DNA of 64,000 bases, from positions 310,001-374,000 of the forward strand of contig NZ_JACCCG010000001.1 of assembly GCF_013410955.1 (NCBI RefSeq). The letters are read 5' to 3'. Below the pieces are notes generated by a model. It was not told where the DNA came from and did not search any database. It saw only the letters and a program-made list of their open reading frames with translations. The stretch comes from Microbacterium sp. AK009. GTDB lineage: Bacteria > Actinomycetota > Actinomycetes > Actinomycetales > Microbacteriaceae. The position numbers were made by a program, and so were the translations under genes. Shown piece after piece: positions 24,831 to 33,995 of this stretch. Within the stretch, counting starts at the first letter, position 1, and each line of letters begins with the position of its first letter.

Positions 24831-25873
24831 GACTCGCACCCCTCGATCGCCGACAGAAGGGACTTGCTCAGGGTTCTGTGATTGTGATGCTGATGAACTT
24901 TGTCTCGTCCGTTCGTGCCTAGCTGTGCGAGATCACCCGGTGAAGCCAGTGCGTCGAGCACTGTTTGCGCGATCGCATTCGCATCCCCGACGGGGACCAC
25001 GAACCCGTCTACCTGGTCTCGCACGTAGTCAAGCACCCCAGGAGTGTCTGAAACTACGGGTACCGCCCCACATGCCATCGCTTCCAACGCCGCTGTCATG
25101 CCGGAAAAGTGAAGATTGTATACGGTGGGAAGGACGACCACCGAAGCTCGCTGGTACATATCGCGAAGCTCGGGATGAGGCACGCGGTCTATTCGCCTGA
25201 CTCCGTCGGGCACTGGCAAATTCGAGTTCGTCTGTACGACGATCTCGGCCAGTGGGTCGTATCGAGCCACGAGTTCCATGGCTTCGTACAAAGTGGCGGT
25301 GTCCCGATCGCGATCATTGCCGAAACTGACGATCAATTTTCGGGGAGGCGAGCCCGCAGTTGGAAGTTGGAAGAAGTCGGTGTCTATGCCAAAGCGGACC
25401 AATCTCACGGGTATGTCTGATCCGAGAAGGTCGCGGGCGACCTCTAGCTGTCCGCTGCTAAGAACCCAGGCACCCGAGATGCCCCTGAGAAGCCTGTTGC
25501 GGATGCGAACTCGGCGCGACTTAGGTGCTCGTGCTACATCGTCTGTTAGCCATATCAAGCCAGTCCAATGAGCGCCCGGTTCCCGCTGTGCTGTGATCAG
25601 TTTTAGAGCATTGCGTTCGTCCCAAGTCAGGTGGACAGGACTATCGGACCGGAGACGAGGTGGGGAGGTTAGTAGAAGTTGAGCTGCGCGCAGCCGACGT
25701 CGCATCGACCAATCGTCAAGATATCCGACCGACAACTCCCCAATCCGTTCGTCGTCTGCCAAACGATCCAGGCCGTACAGCCATCGACCGGGAACCTCGC
25801 CCGCGGCGTGGCGAGCCTCCCATTCGTCGGCCTGGCGGGGACTCGAATAGTGCATCACATAGTCGACCGTCAC
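24827..25873 (-). CDS. Glycosyltransferase family 4-like protein
   Basis: 348 residues from GTG 25873, a GTGA overlap with the upstream gene and GGAGG ten bases before it. C-terminal GT-B features: RLVRFGIDTDFFQLP, LIVSFGNDRDRDTATLYEAM, SVVVLPTVYNLHFSGMTAAL and EAMACGAVPVVSDTPGVLDY, the usual sugar-nucleotide site. The N-terminal half is divergent. It is part of a run of coupled EPS genes; donor and acceptor are unknown. Confidence 0.88.
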   Translation of the reverse strand: MTVDYVMHYSSPRQADEWEARHAAGEVPGRWLYGLDRLADDERIGELSVGYLDDWSMRRRLRAAQLLLTSPPRLRSDSPVHLTWDERNALKLITAQREPGAHWTGLIWLTDDVARAPKSRRVRIRNRLLRGISGAWVLSSGQLEVARDLLGSDIPVRLVRFGIDTDFFQLPTAGSPPRKLIVSFGNDRDRDTATLYEAMELVARYDPLAEIVVQTNSNLPVPDGVRRIDRVPHPELRDMYQRASVVVLPTVYNLHFSGMTAALEAMACGAVPVVSDTPGVLDYVRDQVDGFVVPVGDANAIAQTVLDALASPGDLAQLGTNGRDKVHQHHNHRTLSKSLLSAIEGCES

Positions 25874-26889
25874 GGTGAGATGACCTCCGCGCCACGGACG
25901 ACCCGCAAAATCTGTCGGATTGCGATCGCCTGGTCGTCGAGCCGAGCATGCAGTATCCGCCTTGAGGCCTCCCGCCTCGCAGGTCGCTCCGCGATCGTAG
26001 CCTCGACGGCGGATGCGATCTCGTCAGCGGACCCCGGATCAACGAACTCTCCAGCTGAAGCGATGAATTCGCGCAGGCACTCGAAATCGGAGGTCACTTG
26101 AGGAACACCGAACATCAACGCTTCGTAACCGGCGCGCTGCATCGTGTGATCCCGGGTGGTGAGGGCGAGAACGACCGACGCATCGCGGAAGAGCGCGACA
26201 AGTTCGGTATTCGACACGTAGCCTGTGAACTGTACGTTCGCCGATGCGCTTTGGATCACTGAGGCCGGCGCCTTACCGGTCAACTTCCAGGTCACCTCCG
26301 GCGTCATTTTCGCGGCCTCGAGTATGGCTTCAATCGGTTCATCGTTCGCATAGCTGACGGGGCACAGTACGTAAAGCTCGTCAGGCTTGACGACGGTAGC
26401 CGGGATTCTGTCCTCGAGCGGATCGTGCGCCACGACCGAACTCACTTGAGCAGCAGTGAGGATGTCCGCGAGGTGAGCGTTAGTCACGATCCCCGTGGAA
26501 CCACGCAAGAGCCAGAGACCGAGTCTGCGGAACCGAGTCCATTTTGGATCATAGAAGAACCCGGTGTGCAGGTCCGCGACGAGCCTCGTTCTGTGGAAAA
26601 GCGACCACGCCCTGGTGACCATTAAAAGCGGAGTGGGCGGAAGCATCAGCAGCACAGCGCTCGGCCGAGTGCTTTGCAAAACTCTCCACGTCTTCAGGCT
26701 TTGATGAAGATAGCGTCGCGCAGCCGAAAGGTTCCTGTCGACGGCCACAAATTCGGGAGGGACGCCGAGCGTTTTTGCCAAGTCACGAGTGCGGCCATTG
26801 TCTTCGGCCCAAGAGATGAACAACATGCGAGTGTGGGAAGATGCTGGCGCTGGGGGATTAGGCCCTCTGGCGGACTGCGAAACCTTCAT
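25870..26889 (-). CDS. Glycosyltransferase, GT-B fold
   Basis: 339 residues; the ATG at 26889 has AAAGGA nine bases upstream. The N-terminal half has TRMLFISWAEDNGRTRDLAK and VADLHTGFFYD, seen in transferases that handle lipid-linked saccharides. The C-terminal half has VQFTGYVSNTELVALFRDAS and AGYEALMFGVPQVTSDFECL. The start overlaps the flippase gene by 32 bp. It is divergent in sequence, and donor and acceptor are unknown. Confidence 0.8.
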   Translation of the reverse strand: MKVSQSARGPNPPAPASSHTRMLFISWAEDNGRTRDLAKTLGVPPEFVAVDRNLSAARRYLHQSLKTWRVLQSTRPSAVLLMLPPTPLLMVTRAWSLFHRTRLVADLHTGFFYDPKWTRFRRLGLWLLRGSTGIVTNAHLADILTAAQVSSVVAHDPLEDRIPATVVKPDELYVLCPVSYANDEPIEAILEAAKMTPEVTWKLTGKAPASVIQSASANVQFTGYVSNTELVALFRDASVVLALTTRDHTMQRAGYEALMFGVPQVTSDFECLREFIASAGEFVDPGSADEIASAVEATIAERPARREASRRILHARLDDQAIAIRQILRVVRGAEVISP

Positions 26890-28369
26890 TTCCGTGATCC
26901 TTTCTGACTAGCCTCGTGGCATAAAGCGCGAAGGACAGGAATACTGACAGAGCGGCGATCAGCCATGACGTGATCGGAGCAGGATTCGTTTGCCTAAAGC
27001 TCATTTCGAAGATGAGAATGGGTGCTATTGCGACGAGGAGTAGCACCGAGGTGCGCGTCAAGGCAGCGGCAACAATCTGTCCTGGCCGCACAGAGAGCAC
27101 TCTGGATGCGCGCCATACGTATACGGGCTCGAGAACCAGTAGTGGGATAGCTATAGCAAGTGCCATCCCAAGCACTCCAAGAGGATAGGTTGCCAAGACG
27201 CCCGCAGTGACAGTCAATATAAGCCAGGCCAGGTGAATCGGGAGGAATACTCCAGGCTTACCGATCGCGTTCACTGCCGTGATAGCGGGAAGATGAACTG
27301 AGTTCACCAGGACGCTCCCGAGTAACACTTGTAGCGCCAGGGTGAGCTGAGGGGTCGCCGCATCAGGTCCGAGCCACAGGCCAAGGAAAGAGGGGGATAG
27401 GTAGATCGCCGCTGGGAGTGCACACGCGACCGCCCCAGCCGCAAGCCCAGTCATTCCGAGGTAAACACGCCTCGCCGAGTGTTCGTCGGTTGCAAAGAGA
27501 AGTGACAATCTGGGCATGTATGGATCGATGACCCATTGTAGGCACTGGCGCAAGACGCCGTAGACCCGGAAAATGGCGTTCCAATAACTGACTGCCGCGG
27601 GCCCCACTGTGAGCCCGATTATTACCGACCCGCTCTGCATGACGGCGCTCCCGACCACGTTCACGCTAAATGCCGGAATGCTGAATCGAAGCTGCTCGCG
27701 CATCGTCATCCGCGACGCGGCACTCAACTTGAAGCCCGAGAGCTTACGTGCGCTGACGATGATCGCTGAAAGGATCCCCGGGAGGATCAATGCCGAGGCT
27801 TCAACTGCCGCGATCAAGACGACATTTGGGCTGAAGGCAATCACCAGTGCTGTGCCGACGACTCGATAGCCGACCGCGACCAGCTGCAACCCGCGTTCAA
27901 GGGACCAATACCCGAGTCCCTGGAGCGCGTTCCCGAACGGGCGGAAAGCAAGAAATCCTAGTGTCGCCGTTCCGATACCAACGAGGGCTGTCGCCTCCTG
28001 TTCGCTCACAACGCTGGCAGATCCGGAGGCTGCCAACAATGCCAATGCGATCGGAACGTACGCAGCGGCGGCCACGACACTGACGGCGACGTTCCACACG
28101 ACCGCGCTCGACAGTGTTCGAGTCGCAATCGTTGGGTCGAGGTGTCGAGCAACCGCCGTGAACTTCACAACGGCCGACCCCATTCCCAGATCCGCCTGGA
28201 ACAGGAAGACCATCATGGCGGAAAGCATGAGCCAAACGCCGTACGGTGCTGCTCCTAGTGCGGAAAGCACGAACGGCAGCAGGACGATTCCCGCTGTCAT
28301 GCTCGCGAGCCCGAGTGCGCCTCCAGAAGCAACCGAAGCGAGGATAGAGCCAGAGCGCGAGCCGGTCAT
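26858..28369 (-). CDS. Wzx-like polysaccharide flippase
   Basis: 503 residues with about fourteen hydrophobic segments in the MOP-superfamily pattern. The N-terminus ASVASGGALGLASMTAGIVL is followed by YGVWLMLSAMMVFLFQADLG, and further on QLRFSIPAFSVNVVGSAVMQ. It would flip the lipid-linked repeat unit across the membrane for polymerisation by the Wzy-like protein. Its ATG overlaps the pyruvyl transferase stop (ATGA), so the genes are coupled. Confidence 0.87.
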   Translation of the reverse strand: MTGSRSGSILASVASGGALGLASMTAGIVLLPFVLSALGAAPYGVWLMLSAMMVFLFQADLGMGSAVVKFTAVARHLDPTIATRTLSSAVVWNVAVSVVAAAAYVPIALALLAASGSASVVSEQEATALVGIGTATLGFLAFRPFGNALQGLGYWSLERGLQLVAVGYRVVGTALVIAFSPNVVLIAAVEASALILPGILSAIIVSARKLSGFKLSAASRMTMREQLRFSIPAFSVNVVGSAVMQSGSVIIGLTVGPAAVSYWNAIFRVYGVLRQCLQWVIDPYMPRLSLLFATDEHSARRVYLGMTGLAAGAVACALPAAIYLSPSFLGLWLGPDAATPQLTLALQVLLGSVLVNSVHLPAITAVNAIGKPGVFLPIHLAWLILTVTAGVLATYPLGVLGMALAIAIPLLVLEPVYVWRASRVLSVRPGQIVAAALTRTSVLLLVAIAPILIFEMSFRQTNPAPITSWLIAALSVFLSFALYATRLVRKDHGNEGFAVRQRA

Positions 28370-29403
28370 GATCTAGACCGGATCGCGAGAATCGTCTCGC
28401 GCGCCTCGGTCTCATCCGCTACTAGATATGTATCGGGAAAGTTGTGAGTTGTGGCTTCAAATACGCCGCGAATTTTGCCGTACGTGTTGTCCAGAATCAC
28501 CGTGGGCTTCCCTAGCAGCCCAGCAAGGATATGGCCATGCAGCCGATCGGTCACAACGAGAGACGCCCTTCCGACGGCCGCGACTCCATTTGCAACGTTC
28601 ATGCGCCTCATTCGGGCGTAGCCGAGTTCCACGAACGGATCGAGCAGATGCGTCGCGGGGGCACCGAGAGACCGCAGTCCACGCTGGAACCTGCGAGGCC
28701 CTCTCGAAAGGCGCCAGGAACGCGGCCTACTCGAGCGGTCCCCCCAGTCGCGGACGACCGCGTCGATACCGAGAGACTCGGTCGAGAGGTCGAAAGCGCG
28801 CTCTTGATCAGCTCGCGCGAGCACCAGCGGCCTGTCGCCGTCCGACATCGACCGTGTCGGTGCCTCTAATCCAAGGGCCATGTCGGCCATGAACTCGACC
28901 TGAACGCCAGCGAACTTCTCTGAAGCCAGATCAAACGATGGTGCGTCGCGGACAAGCAGAACAAAATCGGGGTGACCGTGAATAGCTGCTGCCGTCTTGT
29001 GCAACACACTGCTGTCATTGAATTTGATGGTTTGTGGTAGTTGTATGACCCTATGGTGCCTGACCTCATCTATGACTCGCAGTCGGAAATCATGAAAAGT
29101 GGGCCAGAGGTCTCCAAAGTTCCCACCCCCGTGAAGTAGGATCACGGTTTCGGAAGGAAGCTTCCTGACGTCACGAACATCCCACCTGTCGTGGTCTGCT
29201 TGGTAAATTACTTGCGCACCAATTTGTGAAAGGTAGTTCAGTTCACCCTGCCAGATGAGGCTATCCCCAACATTCATATGAGTGGGAATATCAATCAGCG
29301 CAACGGGGCTATCTCCGATCAGTGATTTTAGTCGGCCACGGGTCTCCGTTCGGATCCCAGAGAGCCAAGCGGTCGTCGAGTCGCCGTCAATCTCAGTGTT
29401 CAC
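28366..29403 (-). CDS. Polysaccharide pyruvyl transferase family protein
   Basis: 345 residues from GTG 29403 after AAGGGA. The family core is visible: IPTHMNVGDSLIW (about 40-52), VILLHGGGNFGDLWPTFHDF (about 87-106) and VVTDRLHGHILAGLLGKPTV (about 290). These enzymes transfer pyruvate from phosphoenolpyruvate onto a sugar as a ketal, adding negative charge to the polymer. It sits between the fused Alg14/Alg13-like transferase and the flippase in the coupled EPS run. Confidence 0.9.
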   Translation of the reverse strand: MNTEIDGDSTTAWLSGIRTETRGRLKSLIGDSPVALIDIPTHMNVGDSLIWQGELNYLSQIGAQVIYQADHDRWDVRDVRKLPSETVILLHGGGNFGDLWPTFHDFRLRVIDEVRHHRVIQLPQTIKFNDSSVLHKTAAAIHGHPDFVLLVRDAPSFDLASEKFAGVQVEFMADMALGLEAPTRSMSDGDRPLVLARADQERAFDLSTESLGIDAVVRDWGDRSSRPRSWRLSRGPRRFQRGLRSLGAPATHLLDPFVELGYARMRRMNVANGVAAVGRASLVVTDRLHGHILAGLLGKPTVILDNTYGKIRGVFEATTHNFPDTYLVADETEARETILAIRSRS

Positions 29404-29446
29404 GCATTCCCTTTTCCGACAGACTTCTTCGCTGGCGCCCGCTCGT

Positions 29447-30409
29447 TCACCGAGCGAGCACGCGCATGCGCGCGGCGTGTTCGACCAGACCTGGCGTGAC
29501 CTCGTGGGGTTCAGCGACTACGCCAACCCCGGTGCGCTCGATGAGCGCCGCTGCCTGTAACTGGTGATCGTCCACGTGTTCGCCTCTTGCTCTCCTGCGG
29601 GCAACCACGATGGGGAACTTGCCTGCGTTTAAGAGAGCGAGAATTGATCCAACCCCCGCGTGGGTGACGACGACATCAGCTTCGGCAACTGCTTCATCGA
29701 AGGCCGCAGAGCTCATCTGCTCGAAGACCTTGCCGGGAAGGCCAGCGCGGGAAGTGACGCCAAGTTGCCACACTGTCGAATCGGTCGCCACGCCGGATGA
29801 GAGGACTCCCTCGACGAGGGCGTCGAATCGGTATGGCCTGATTGTTCCCAACGTCACGAACACCCTAAGGGCATGCTCCGGAGCTTCACTCGCGAAAGCA
29901 TCGAACTCGTCCAGCACTGAGGGCACGGCCTTCCATCGACCTCGTGCCCAGCCCGGGTGTTGGCACTCCAAAGCAACCAGATGGCTGAGTGCGAGGATAC
30001 GGCCGGAGAGTGAGGGGCCATCCGTTCGCGACACGCTCTCGATGTATCGTGCCGGAATGCCGTGCCGTCTGGCCGTTGGCAACGCCGCCACTGCAAGCGC
30101 GGCACCGGTCGAGACGGCTTCTTCGAACTGTTCTCCGCGAATTGCATCGCCGATTATTCTTGACGCGGTCAAGGCTGCCCGCCAGTCCCTGGGTGCTATG
30201 TATGGAACAGTGACAACGCGCCTTTCCCGGAGAAGACCGCGGGATTGCGGGGTGTCGAAGGTAACCCAAAGTGAGTCACTCGACGCACCCAACCTTTTTT
30301 CCAGCCTGTGAAGCTGCGCGAGGTGCCCTCCTGTAGAAGCGGCAAGGAGCAGCTTCCGGCGCGACGAGCTACCGTCAGCTTCACTCAGTCGGTCCTGTGA
30401 CTCGGTCAA
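29447..30409 (-). CDS. Glycosyltransferase with fused Alg14-like and Alg13-like halves
   Basis: 320 residues. The TTG at 30409 overlaps the stop of the priming transferase gene and has AGGAGA nine bases upstream. The N-terminal half has KLLLAASTGGHLAQLHRLE and PARYIESVSR, as in the membrane-associated Alg14/PssD/EpsF partner. The C-terminal half has VFVTLGTIRPYRFDALVEG and VVTHAGVGSILALLNAGKFP, as in the catalytic Alg13/PssE partner. In most bacteria these are two separate proteins. It likely adds the second sugar after the WbaP-like enzyme. Confidence 0.88.
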   Translation of the reverse strand: MTESQDRLSEADGSSSRRKLLLAASTGGHLAQLHRLEKRLGASSDSLWVTFDTPQSRGLLRERRVVTVPYIAPRDWRAALTASRIIGDAIRGEQFEEAVSTGAALAVAALPTARRHGIPARYIESVSRTDGPSLSGRILALSHLVALECQHPGWARGRWKAVPSVLDEFDAFASEAPEHALRVFVTLGTIRPYRFDALVEGVLSSGVATDSTVWQLGVTSRAGLPGKVFEQMSSAAFDEAVAEADVVVTHAGVGSILALLNAGKFPIVVARRRARGEHVDDHQLQAAALIERTGVGVVAEPHEVTPGLVEHAARMRVLAR

Positions 30410-31989
30410 TGCGCAGTCTCTCCTGGTGCAATTGCGGCCTTCGCAGTCTTAGCCAGAATTGCCACGTCGCCCAGCAGGGACCAATTCTCCACGTATGACA
30501 GGTCGAGTCGGACGGTGTCCTCCCAGGAAAGGCTAGACCGGCCGCTGACCTGCCAAAGTCCTGTGATGCCCGGCTTGACCAGAAAGCGTCGATGAACGTG
30601 TTGAGCGTATTGTGCGACTTCGCGCGCTAGCGGTGGCCGGGGGCCGACTAGCGACATCGAGCCTCCAAGCACGTTGAATAGTTGCGGAAGTTCGTCCAGG
30701 CTGTATCTCCGCATGACACGACCAACAGTTGTAACCCGTGGGTCGTTCTTCATTTTGAAAAGGACTTCGTTCCCGGCGTCGCGTTCGCGCGTTGTCAACT
30801 GGTTCAGAAGCTCCTCAGCGTTCTCAACCATTGACCGGAACTTCAGCATCGTGAACACCCGTCCGTGGTATCCGACGCGCTCTTGACGAAAGAGTATGGG
30901 GCCCTCGCTGCTCAAGCGCACCGCGAGGGCGAGCCCTAGAAACAGAGGACTGATGAGTGCGATCCCGAGGAGGGCCCCTCCCAGGTCCATGAGGCGCTTG
31001 ATGATGCGTTGTCCTGAGCTGAAACGCGGAGTCTCCACATGCACGAGCGGCAGGCCCGCGACAGGACGCATGTGCATTCGCGGGCCTGCGACATCCAGGA
31101 TGCTCGGGGCGAGAACGAGGTGTTGCTTGCCGGTCTCCAGTCCCCACGAGATCTCCTTGACCTTTGACGGTGGGAGGTCGTCGGTGCTGGTGATCGCCAC
31201 GGTGTCTGCGCCCGTCGCAGCGATCGCACGATCAACTGCATTGACATTTGCCATAACGGGGATCGTCGTCCCCGCGATAGTGCTCGCGACTCGTCCCTCG
31301 GGAACACATGCACCAACGACCACATACCCTGCGGTCGGAGTCCTCCCCAGCTCGCGGGCGACCTGTGCGACAGACTCTTCCGACCCCACCAGGAGAACCC
31401 GCGCGCTGTACCCACCACCCTGGCGATGAGCGTTGAGCCACTGTCTCCACAGCCACCGAGTGGCGACGAGCATGAGAATCCCGAGTGGCAGTGAGATGAG
31501 GAGGTACCCACGAGCTACGTCGATCCGAGTGAGGAAGGCAAGGATCGCAATAGCGCCGAAAAGACGAAGGCTCGCGTCCGCTACACGCACATACTCCGTC
31601 ATCCCGTGACCGGTGATGCGGTAATTGCGAGAGTCGATGAGGTTGAGCGCGATCATCCAGGCGATGACCAGCAAGCCTGAGAATGTCCAATAAGAGAACT
31701 CTGTAATGCGGCTGTCCTGCCGCATTGAGACCTGCGCGTTTCCGAACCCGAACCACAGCAGCTGTGTGCCGTAGACCGACCACACCAAAGCCAACAGATC
31801 AGTCAGCCATAGTCGGCGGGAGTATCTTTTGCGCCAGTCCTTCGGCGAAGGGGTCCTCGGAGGCTTCAGTCCGGTGGAGAGTAGGAGAGATCCGCCGTCT
31901 CCCGGCGAATCCGGACCCGGTGTGTGCGAGGTGGTGGTTGTCATATCAAGCGACGTCGTTGTCGAGTTGGTCTCAACGTGTGACGTCAC
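30406..31989 (-). CDS. Exopolysaccharide polyprenyl glycosylphosphotransferase (WbaP type)
   Basis: 527 residues from GTG 31989 with AAAGG upstream; a Thr/Ser-rich N-terminus makes an internal ATG possible. Four or five membrane helices and a Rossmann-like domain (ARVLLVGSEESVAQVARELG) precede the conserved catalytic domain (about 330-527) with RLMDLGGALLGIALISPLFL, EGPILFRQERVG, MLKFRSM, YSLDELPQLFNVL, SLVGPRPPL and PGITGLWQVSGR. It moves a sugar-1-phosphate to undecaprenyl phosphate and begins repeat-unit synthesis. It is the first gene of the minus-strand EPS run. Confidence 0.95.
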   Translation of the reverse strand: MTSHVETNSTTTSLDMTTTTSHTPGPDSPGDGGSLLLSTGLKPPRTPSPKDWRKRYSRRLWLTDLLALVWSVYGTQLLWFGFGNAQVSMRQDSRITEFSYWTFSGLLVIAWMIALNLIDSRNYRITGHGMTEYVRVADASLRLFGAIAILAFLTRIDVARGYLLISLPLGILMLVATRWLWRQWLNAHRQGGGYSARVLLVGSEESVAQVARELGRTPTAGYVVVGACVPEGRVASTIAGTTIPVMANVNAVDRAIAATGADTVAITSTDDLPPSKVKEISWGLETGKQHLVLAPSILDVAGPRMHMRPVAGLPLVHVETPRFSSGQRIIKRLMDLGGALLGIALISPLFLGLALAVRLSSEGPILFRQERVGYHGRVFTMLKFRSMVENAEELLNQLTTRERDAGNEVLFKMKNDPRVTTVGRVMRRYSLDELPQLFNVLGGSMSLVGPRPPLAREVAQYAQHVHRRFLVKPGITGLWQVSGRSSLSWEDTVRLDLSYVENWSLLGDVAILAKTAKAAIAPGETAH

Positions 31990-32179
31990 TCATGCCCTTT
32001 CCCCCCAGATCAACGCTTTCCCCGCATGAACGATAGCAAAGCTGATGTGTCGTGCTGGTTACCGGGTCGCTAGAAGTCAACAGCGGATCGACGGGCCGCG
32101 TGGTGCACCGTGTCGACCGCGAACGCGCAGGCATCCGATGTCGGCATCCGCGAGATGGCTCGCCGCTACATCCCCACAC

Positions 32180-33838
32180 TCAGCCGGCGAGCACCAACCG
32201 GCCACGGTCCGCCCGAGTGAGTGGGGGGATGGAGTCGAGAAGAGTGCGGGTGTACTCGTGCTGCGGCCGATCGAAGATCTGGTCGACATCGCCGGTCTCG
32301 ACGCACTCCCCGCGGTACATCACCAGTACGCGGTGGGCAAGGTTTCGTACGACCGAAAGGTCGTGCGAGATGAACAGGATGCTGACCCCGAGCCGCTCCT
32401 GGAGCTCGACGAGAAGGTCGACGACCTGCGCCTGGATCGTCACGTCGAGCGCCGATACCGGTTCGTCGCAGACGAGGATGTCGGGGTCGCGCATAAGCGA
32501 ACGAGCGATTCCTATCCGCTGACGCTGCCCCCCGGAGAACTGGTGAGGGAAGCGGTACATCATGTCGGATTTCATGCCGACCAGTTCCAGCAGCTCCGCC
32601 ACCCGGTCGCGGCGGTCGCCGGCTTTGCCGGTGCGCGACGCGGCTAGAGGTTCGGCAACGATATCCTTCACCCGCATGCGCGGGTCGAGGGAGGCGTAGG
32701 GGTCTTGGAAGACCATCTGAATGCCCGGCTGCGACGGGCGACGCCGCCCACGGCTGCGCCGCGTGATGTCGGCCCCGCGATAGGTCACGCTGCCCTCATC
32801 GACGCTTTCAAGCCCCACGATCATCCGCGCGAGCGTCGACTTTCCGCTCCCCGACTCGCCGACGATGCCGAGGGTCTCGCCGCGACGAAGCACGAGGTCG
32901 ACGCCGTCGACGGCGTTGACGGTGCGACGCGCGAGAACGGGCCCGGTACGGAAAGTGCGGCGCACCCCTTCCACCTCGAGCACGGTCTCGCTGCCCGTTC
33001 CCGAATTGAGCACGCGCGCGGGTGCGGGATGTGGCGCCGAGTCGAGCAGCTGACGGGTGTAGAGCTCGCGGGGTGAGGTGAAGACGTCGTCGGCGTCACC
33101 GGCTTCGACCACCTCGCCGTGTCGCATGACGACCACGCGGTCCGCTACCTCCGTGACCACCCCGATGTCGTGCGTGATGAGAAGAACTCCCATGTTCAAC
33201 TGGCGCCGGAGCCGATGCAGCAGGCGGAGGATCTGCGCCTGCACGGTCACGTCCAGCGCAGTGGTCGGCTCATCGGCGATCAGAAGCTCGGGCTCCAGGG
33301 CGATGGCCATGGCGATGAGAATTCTCTGACGCATCCCGCCAGAGAACTGGTGCGGGTAATCGTCGACCCGCGAGGCGGGGGACGAGATGCCGACCAGATC
33401 GAGCAGCTCGATCGCCTTCGCGCGTGCTTGCCGTCTCGTGGTCTTGCGGTGAACGCGAACCACCTCGCCGATCTGATCGCCGATGGTGAGCACCGGGTTC
33501 AGCGCGGAGAGTGCGTCTTGCAGCACCATGCTCATGCGCACGCCCCGGAGCCGTCGCATCCCCTCCTCATCCAACGCACGAAGGTCGACGTCGCCCAGTC
33601 TCAGCTCATCGGCGGTCACCACGGCAGCCGAATCCTGGATGCCCATGATTGCTCGGGCAGTGACGGTCTTGCCCGACCCGGACTCACCGAGCAGGGCCAC
33701 CAGCTCGCCGGGCTTGACGTCGAGGTCGACCCCGTCGACGGCAGGAGTAACTGTCCCCTCAGATCGGAACCCGATGCGGAGCCCTCGTACTCGGAGCACG
33801 GGCTGGGGGGCGTCATCGATGTGCACGAGACCATTCAT
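32180..33838 (-). CDS. Peptide ABC transporter double ATPase (DppD-DppF fusion)
   Basis: 552 residues from ATG 33838. There are two complete ATPase halves. The first has [12 protein letters not shown] (Walker A), [17 protein letters not shown] (signature) and [12 protein letters not shown] (Walker B). The second has [30 protein letters not shown] and [12 protein letters not shown]. Each has the switch His (LLITHD, LFISHD), so both sites look active. It is transcribed divergently from the dipeptidase, binding protein and permease genes, whose importer it should energise. Nothing in the 190 bp between it and the EPS locus looks like a gene. Confidence 0.95.
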   Translation of the reverse strand: MNGLVHIDDAPQPVLRVRGLRIGFRSEGTVTPAVDGVDLDVKPGELVALLGESGSGKTVTARAIMGIQDSAAVVTADELRLGDVDLRALDEEGMRRLRGVRMSMVLQDALSALNPVLTIGDQIGEVVRVHRKTTRRQARAKAIELLDLVGISSPASRVDDYPHQFSGGMRQRILIAMAIALEPELLIADEPTTALDVTVQAQILRLLHRLRRQLNMGVLLITHDIGVVTEVADRVVVMRHGEVVEAGDADDVFTSPRELYTRQLLDSAPHPAPARVLNSGTGSETVLEVEGVRRTFRTGPVLARRTVNAVDGVDLVLRRGETLGIVGESGSGKSTLARMIVGLESVDEGSVTYRGADITRRSRGRRRPSQPGIQMVFQDPYASLDPRMRVKDIVAEPLAASRTGKAGDRRDRVAELLELVGMKSDMMYRFPHQFSGGQRQRIGIARSLMRDPDILVCDEPVSALDVTIQAQVVDLLVELQERLGVSILFISHDLSVVRNLAHRVLVMYRGECVETGDVDQIFDRPQHEYTRTLLDSIPPLTRADRGRLVLAG

Positions 33839-33887
33839 AGCGCAAAAGCTCCGAGATTGTGTCGGTTCTGAGGGTGACATGCCGAAT

Positions 33888-33902
33888 AAGCTCAAAAAGC
33901 TT
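33888..33902. promoter_or_regulatory. Inverted repeat in the divergent promoter region of the peptide cluster
   Basis: AAGCT-caaaa-AGCTT, a 15-bp dyad running into TTGACA (33901-33906), a possible -35 box for the dipeptidase operon. It lies between the divergent ATPase and dipeptidase genes. It could be the site of the Lrp-type regulator encoded at the far end of the cluster, but no -10 box at normal spacing was found. Confidence 0.35.
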
Positions 33903-33995
33903 GACAGATGTGCCGGATACGCGCCAGAGTCATCCATCATCCCCCGATTGCCGATCCCGGCGTGCGTGGGGGTGCCGTCACACGAAGGAGGAAAC

